A stretch of DNA of 64,000 nt. Source: Ochotona curzoniae (lineage: Eukaryota > Chordata > Mammalia > Lagomorpha > Ochotonidae). The notes beneath the pieces are model-generated. The model was not told where the DNA came from, searched no databases, and was given only the letters and a program-made list of their open reading frames with translations. Both the position numbers and the translations under genes were made by a program. Location of the stretch: assembly GCF_017591425.1 (NCBI RefSeq), contig NW_024465434.1:310001-374000 (forward strand), written 5' to 3'. Below are positions 59,985 to 64,000 of the stretch, piece after piece (position 1 is the stretch's first letter; each line of letters opens with the position of its first letter).

Positions 59985-60544
59985 TCTCTTTAAAAATTTT
60001 AATATTTTACTTCTTCATTATTAATATTTTATGATATAGCTTCATAGTCGTGGGATTTCCCTTATACCTTCCCTTATACCAGCCCCACTGAGTTCACCTA
60101 TGTTATTACTAGTGTATAGTTCTTCATAAGGACTCATATGTCTGTCATTGTGGGCATGGACAATGGCAGAGAGCCCAGCATCTTATTGTCAGGATAGTTA
60201 ACAGTTTCATAGGAAGTCCATCTTTGGAAGTAGAGATGTATACTGTATTGTATCCTCACATCTGGATATGAAAGTCTCTATTATGCAGTTATTATACATC
60301 TCCTTAAATGAAAAGCCACAAAACAAAATCAACAAAAGAGAAAAATAGTAAAAATACCATGAAGTTAAATAACATGCTACTGAATGGCTAATGTGTCACT
60401 GAAGAAATGAAAAAGAAAATCCAGAACCTTCTTGAAGAAAATGACGCTACTGTATGATCTAAGTCAGTGAAGAATTTAATCAGAAGAAAGTGTTTTGAAG
60501 AGATGAAACAAAAAACAAAAAACAAAAAAATCCATGAGATATAG
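59985..60544 (+). mobile_element. composite repeat: L1 3'-end-like part plus sense L1 ORF2 linker fragment
   Basis: A T-rich start and about 320 bases of the 'tttcatag...catctggatatg' unit are followed by a plus-strand fragment. That fragment translates with one stop as NNMLLN...VTEEMKKKI.NLLEENDAT, matching the linker between endonuclease and reverse transcriptase of L1 ORF2. It ends at 60544, where antisense L1 begins. Related copies lie at 13860-14590, 14715-15030 and 54545-54965. Confidence 0.7.
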
Positions 60545-62770
60545 TTTCTGCTGATCTTTGTTGGTGCAATATGTCTCCTGTAGGTAACAAATATGTGGGT
60601 TTTGTTTTTTTAAATCAAGTATACTTATCTATGATGTTTGATTGATGAGTTTAAACCATTTACATTCAGGGATAATATGAATGGGTAGTAATTTGGTCCT
60701 GTCATTTTAGTAATGGGTTGTTAACTGATTCCGTCTTCTGTTATTTTACCGGGATGTTCACATTTACCTTTGGTTTTGGTGGGCGCTATTCCTCCTCTCT
60801 GTCAAGAGAACATCTTTCAGTATCATTTGTAGGGCAGGTTTTGAAGAGGCATATTCTTTTAAATTTTCTTTACTGTGGAAGAATTTTATTTCATTTTTAA
60901 AAACACAGGAAAGCTTTGCTGGGTAAGTTATTCTGGACAATTTTTTTCTTTTATAAGCTAGAATATGTCACTCCATTTTCTTCTGACCTGTAGAGTTTCC
61001 TGTGAGAGGATTCCTTTGAATTTAATTGGCATTCTTTTATATATCAGTTGATTTTTTTTCATGTGCACACTTGAGGATCTTTTCCTTATGTTCGATTGAA
61101 GAGAGCTTGATGGTCATGTGTTCTGGTGAAGATCGCTTTTGATCAACACTATTGAAAGTTCTGTGCCCCTCCTAGATGTTGTTTCCCAATTCTTTCTCTA
61201 GATTGGGGAAATTTTCCCTTATTATTTCATTGAATACATTTTTAAACCCAGCTTCTCTTTCTGAATCTCCAGGAACTTCCATAACTCTTATATTTGGCCT
61301 TTTAATAGTGTCTTTCAATTCTTGAATACTTTTTTTTTTTGGCCTGACCCAGCTCTGCTTCCAGGTTTTGTTTCCTCAGGTGACAGGAAATATCTTCAAA
61401 ATCTGAGATTCTCTCTTCTGCTTCATTCATTCTACTTTGGAGACTCTCCACTGTACTTTTAGTTTGCTCTACTGTATTCTATTCTTCATTTCTAATGCAT
61501 CAGCTTTCATTCGATTCATTTCCAGTGTGACATATTCCTTGAATTCCTTGAATGCCTGCTTATGTGCTTCCTGTTGTTGGTAAGAAGTTTTATAACAAGT
61601 GTTTTGAATTCTGTATCCCCCATTTTCTCGATGTCTTCTTCAGGGTTTTGCTCCTTTGCAGGGGAGTCTTCAGTAATATCCATTGTGCCTTTGTCTCTTG
61701 TTCTTCATCATTGTACTTCTGGTTAGCAGATTATTCTCCTTGGGCAGGTTTCTAAGCTGTGCCACTCACAGGTCGACAATTCAGTTTTACTTTTTGTGGT
61801 TGATACATGGCTCTTTGTTTGCAGTCACTTGTGCCACTCCCTCCAGCGAGTTCCAGTCCTGGGTTCTTATCTTAGACTTTGACCATGATCTCCCATAGCC
61901 CCTGCTCCTGGCTCATGAATCTCTACCTCCTGTGATACCATGCTAAGGCTGCTCCATTGTCTGTACAACCTCTCTCCCATTGCTGGTTGGAGTAATTCCA
62001 AGGATTAGGGTGATACCAGAAGTTCTAAATAGCTAGGCTGTTGTTGGTGGTGGTTTTGCTGGAACCTGTTGGCCATTAGGTCTGAGAGCCCCGTGGACCT
62101 ATTTTGACCCACATGATGCTGTACTTGGTATAATTTTCCCTGTAGGATCAGTGCAATGCTCTGAGCTCAGTGAGTTTTCTCCCAGTTCAGCACTGTTGTC
62201 CCTGTGGTCTTAAAATTTTTGCCACACTGTACAAAGTAATGCCTGACGTGCCCCTACTGGAGTTCTTGATCTATTTGTCATCAGGTATGAGTGTTACCTA
62301 GACCTATCTTGGATGGAACCTGTAGGATGCTTTGCTGTTGTAGTTTACTGAGCCAGAAATGAATTTACTCCCAGTTCAGTGCATGCACAGTCCTGTCCCA
62401 TAGCCTTTATCTCCCTGCACAAAATGGCGCCCGATTCGGCTCTAGAGGCCAGACTGGGCTGTGAAATCCACCCTGTTGCTGCACTGCCTGTCTGGAATCT
62501 GCCACCCTTTCTCTTCTCCTGGTCAAATCAAACAGACCATTAGGAAGGGCAGTTCTTTTGCTTCACCTCCCAGTGAACTCCCAGTGAATGCCCCTTCCCA
62601 CCTTTTTTTCTCGTGGAGTTCTGACTGTGGGTGCAGCTCAGATCACTGCTAGCTGAATGCTGCTGGGGTATCAGTCACTGCAACACCACACTGTTGTGTC
62701 TGCTGCTTTCCTGTATCTGTCAGTCTCCAGATGGAGGATTAGCCTGATATGCCCCCCTTGCCAGCTTGTC
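60545..62770 (-). mobile_element. second antisense L1: 5' UTR, ORF1 and start of ORF2 only
   Basis: The minus strand runs from 5' UTR-like sequence (about 62.77-61.65 kb) through ORF1 remnants (about 61.64-60.75 kb) to the start of the ORF2 endonuclease (about 60.70-60.55 kb), then stops abruptly. Ordinary truncated L1 copies lose the 5' end and keep the 3' end; this one has kept the 5' end and lost the reverse transcriptase. Instead it joins a composite repeat at 59985-60544. It lies in the COLEC12 intron in the same orientation as the gene. Confidence 0.75.
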
Positions 62771-63039
62771 TACCTGCATCTTTTATTCACATTCTGCACA
62801 CAAATGACTTAAATGTACAAAGCCACGTGGGCCCTGAGGGCAGGCTTTGGACTACTGGTTAAGACGCCAAACATATCAGTTGTCAGTCACAGTTTCCCAT
62901 TGCATTATGATTATGATTATCATTATCATTGCATCAGATGAAGTGTCTGGGATGGAATGCCATGAAGGGAATAGCTGCAGGGAATCAGCCAAGAGGTAGA
63001 AGTAGTGAGCAGAACCATTTCCATGTTCTGAGTACTTAC

Positions 63040-63149
63040 GTGTAGTCTGGACTTGTCCCATCGAGCCATTTCCATTCGTTCTCATGCTCTGAGTCCGTGA
63101 GACCAATCCAGTGGCTATCTCTTCCCACTATTTGCTTATTTATCCATCG
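63040..63149 (-). CDS. COLEC12: COLEC12 exon: central part of the C-type lectin domain (WIGLTD)
   Basis: This 110-bp exon translates in one open frame from an arginine codon just after the acceptor AG (63150-63151) to two bases of a split threonine codon. The donor is GTAAGT at 63034-63039. It reads WINKQ...SHWIGLTDSE...NEWKWLDGTSPDY, which contains the WIGL hallmark of C-type lectin folds and is very close to human collectin-12 as I remember it. The split codon AC|A is completed by the next exon, giving TNWKAG where human has KNWKAG. The preceding exon, with the first lectin cysteine and the collagen-like and coiled-coil regions, is not in the 850 bases to its right and must lie beyond the window. 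Confidence 0.95.
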
Positions 63150-64000
63150 CTGTAAAAAGAAATCAGTGATAGAACATTACTTTTTTTGGGGGGGGGGATG
63201 GATGTCTGAGGTACTTTAAAATGTCCTTTTTATTTATCTGAAAGGCAGAGAGACAGATCCATCCACCCTTGAGGAACTTTTTAACATTTGGGCAGAAGAA
63301 TGACTGGAAAGAGGATGTTTGTCAGAGCCTATATACAGCTGCTACTATCATCTTTGTTACTGCAGTTCTTTTGTTTGGAACTGTTTTAGAAGGGTTCTCC
63401 CCTCTTGCAAGTTTATAAGCAATTGTAAAGTGATGCTGTTCCTCTGAATTACCCAGACAACCCAGTAATTCCTCTGGGCAGTACTTTCCTTCAACATCTC
63501 TCCTGTGTCTTAAAGCAAGGAGTAGCCATGGGGCTGAGTCATCTTCCAGGCCAGCTCTCCTATACAGCATAAGGCATGCAGTATGTCTCTGGCCTCCTAC
63601 CACTGCCTAAGCACCAAAGATGCCTAGGGTGCAGGTGGGGTTGGGGCCCAGGGCTGTAGATTCCAAAGCCCAGGCATCTGGTCACTTGGCTTTATTTTCT
63701 TATTTTGTCAGCTCATATGGGAAATATTTGTTCTGGAGATGAGACAGAAGGAAGCCACTGGGACTGGGTGACACTCAAGGAAGAACACTGACATTATTGC
63801 CAATGGGACCTCAGTGTCACTCTCACCTCTGCATTCACTTTTAAGACTTGCTGGGTCCCAGTTTTCTGATGTGTACAATGGGGCAAATACCTATGTTCCA
63901 GAACTGCTATGAGAGTTATGCTGTCTGGCCTGCCAGTAGGGGACTATGAGGGAATCACTGTCATTAGTGCATGAGGGCTGTGCCCTCTTGACCTTCTCCA
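63150..64000. other. COLEC12 intron upstream of the 63040-63149 exon
   Basis: It contains a T8G10 run at 63181-63198, a short reversed CSINE fragment at about 63226-63270 and a MIR-like relic near 63840-63930 (GGTCCCAGTTTTCTGATGTG, ACAATGGGGCAAAT). The preceding lectin exon is not here. Confidence 0.6.

Larger units (their letters stand above)
52876..63039 (-). other. COLEC12: COLEC12 intron inside the lectin-domain coding region (10.2 kb)
   Basis: It is bounded by a GTAAGT donor and an AG acceptor preceded by a run of C and T (52878-52910 region). It splits a codon after two bases. The interior holds nested SINE and DNA-transposon insertions (54.5-58.4 kb) and a truncated L1 (60.5-62.8 kb) in the same orientation as the gene. 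No further lectin exon is visible inside. Confidence 0.85.

Noticed and set aside
63150..64000. search for the preceding COLEC12 lectin exon
   Set aside because: No minus-strand frame with the first lectin cysteine region and an appropriate donor was found; the exon must lie outside the window.

Overview
The window is a mammalian nuclear sequence, almost certainly from a lagomorph and most likely a pika (Ochotona). The main evidence is the dense load of lagomorph-type C-repeat SINEs (CSINE, tRNA-derived), including young copies with intact target-site duplications. L1 LINEs, MIR relics, MaLR-type LTRs and a small palindromic DNA transposon are also present. Nothing bacterial, plasmid-like or CRISPR-like was seen.

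The only protein-coding gene I can support is the 3' end of COLEC12 (collectin-12, scavenger receptor with C-type lectin) on the minus strand. Three exons are readable. They are 63040-63149 (middle of the lectin domain), 52730-52875 (calcium/sugar site with QPD and WND) and 51601-51620 (last residues and stop), followed by a 3' UTR of about 0.6 kb with a poly(A) signal at 51030-51035. Splice sites and reading phase agree across all three exons, with introns of 10.2 kb and 1.1 kb. The rest of the gene lies beyond the right edge.

Layout. 0-9.3 kb: intergenic, with three copies of an unclassified G+C-richer repeat family, two of them inverted relative to each other, and old SINEs. 9.38-10.14 kb: a strong CpG island with GC boxes and two good plus-strand splice donors but no coding exon I can recognise. 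It is a promoter, possibly of THOC1 (the neighbour expected from human gene order) or of an unannotated transcript. 10.2-13.8 kb: intergenic with SINEs. 13.9-15.0 kb: composite repeats containing a sense fragment of L1 ORF2. 16.3-24.9 kb: a long, dead, antisense L1 with five younger SINEs inserted. 25-50 kb: gene-poor DNA crowded with SINEs, plus LTR remnants and a 538-bp nearly pure pyrimidine tract at 40.86-41.40 kb. 51.0-64.0 kb: the COLEC12 3' end, whose large intron carries a second antisense L1 (5' UTR and ORF1) fused to the same composite repeat.

I found no clear previously undescribed biological system. The best leads are the orphan CpG island, the polypyrimidine tract, the composite repeat that joins an inverted ORF2 fragment to an L1-like 3' end in several copies, and a 149-bp duplication inside the long L1. 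Most open reading frames in the window are chance frames across SINEs, L1 or simple repeats.
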